Part shown: piece by piece, positions 5,133 through 5,191 of the stretch | How the letters are laid out: every line of letters begins with the position of its first letter | How positions within the stretch are numbered: the first letter of the stretch is position 1 | DNA from: Paraktedonobacter sp035294465 | GTDB taxonomy: Bacteria; Chloroflexota; Ktedonobacteria; Ktedonobacterales; Ktedonobacteraceae | Direction: 5' to 3' | DNA: 5,191 nt | NCBI GenBank assembly: GCA_035294465.1 | Contig: DATGKW010000229.1 | Coordinates: 1 to 5,191, forward strand | Made by a program: the position numbers and the translations under genes | Notes under the pieces: generated by a model | What the model saw: only the letters and a program-made list of their open reading frames with translations | Database searches by the model: none | Told to the model about the DNA's origin: nothing

Positions 5133-5191
5133 TGGGATAGCTGGCTCGATAATCGTCATCCTGCATCAAATAATTCTGTCCGTCAATTCAA

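Overview
This window carries six genes, all on the minus strand. Reading 5'->3' along the transcripts (right to left), they are: an OmpR/PhoB-type response regulator, a UbiA-family membrane prenyltransferase, a SAM-dependent O-methyltransferase-like enzyme, and then minC, minD and minE. The seventh coding-free stretch is the 245-base leader at the right edge. minE runs off the left edge. I see no RNA gene, mobile element, CRISPR array or origin, and no gene-free stretch longer than 300 bases.

Organism: the window is chromosomal and bacterial, with a moderately high GC content by eye and good Shine-Dalgarno sequences in front of every gene. A complete MinC-MinD-MinE set is present. The MinE core (AKERLKVVLVQDR) and its C-terminal part (HANVPIKR) look more like MinE of Cyanobacteria, Firmicutes or Chloroflexota than like the E. 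coli protein. My best guess is a Chloroflexota lineage, possibly Ktedonobacteria, but this is an impression from protein style and not a database result.

Right part (about 3.24-5.19 kb): the regulator is preceded by a leader with a plausible sigma70-type promoter. The UbiA gene follows within 100 bases, and an in-frame upstream GTG even overlaps the regulator stop. The UbiA stop and the methyltransferase start overlap as TGATG, so these two are very probably translationally coupled and act in one pathway: a prenyl chain is attached to an acceptor in the membrane and a methyl group is added to the same or a related molecule. The product could be a quinone, another prenylated aromatic or a lipid; the sequence does not say which.

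Left part (1-2.14 kb): minC has its own plausible promoter just after the methyltransferase stop, with a perfect 7-bp inverted repeat beside the -35 element. minC, minD and minE encode the division-site placement system. MinD is a membrane-targeted ATPase, MinC inhibits FtsZ, and MinE stimulates MinD ATPase to move the inhibitor around the cell. The window is mostly ordinary housekeeping. The parts most worth a second look are the coupled UbiA/methyltransferase pair, the N-terminal choices for UbiA, the minC control region, the repeated motif in the MinC linker and the basic tail on MinD.
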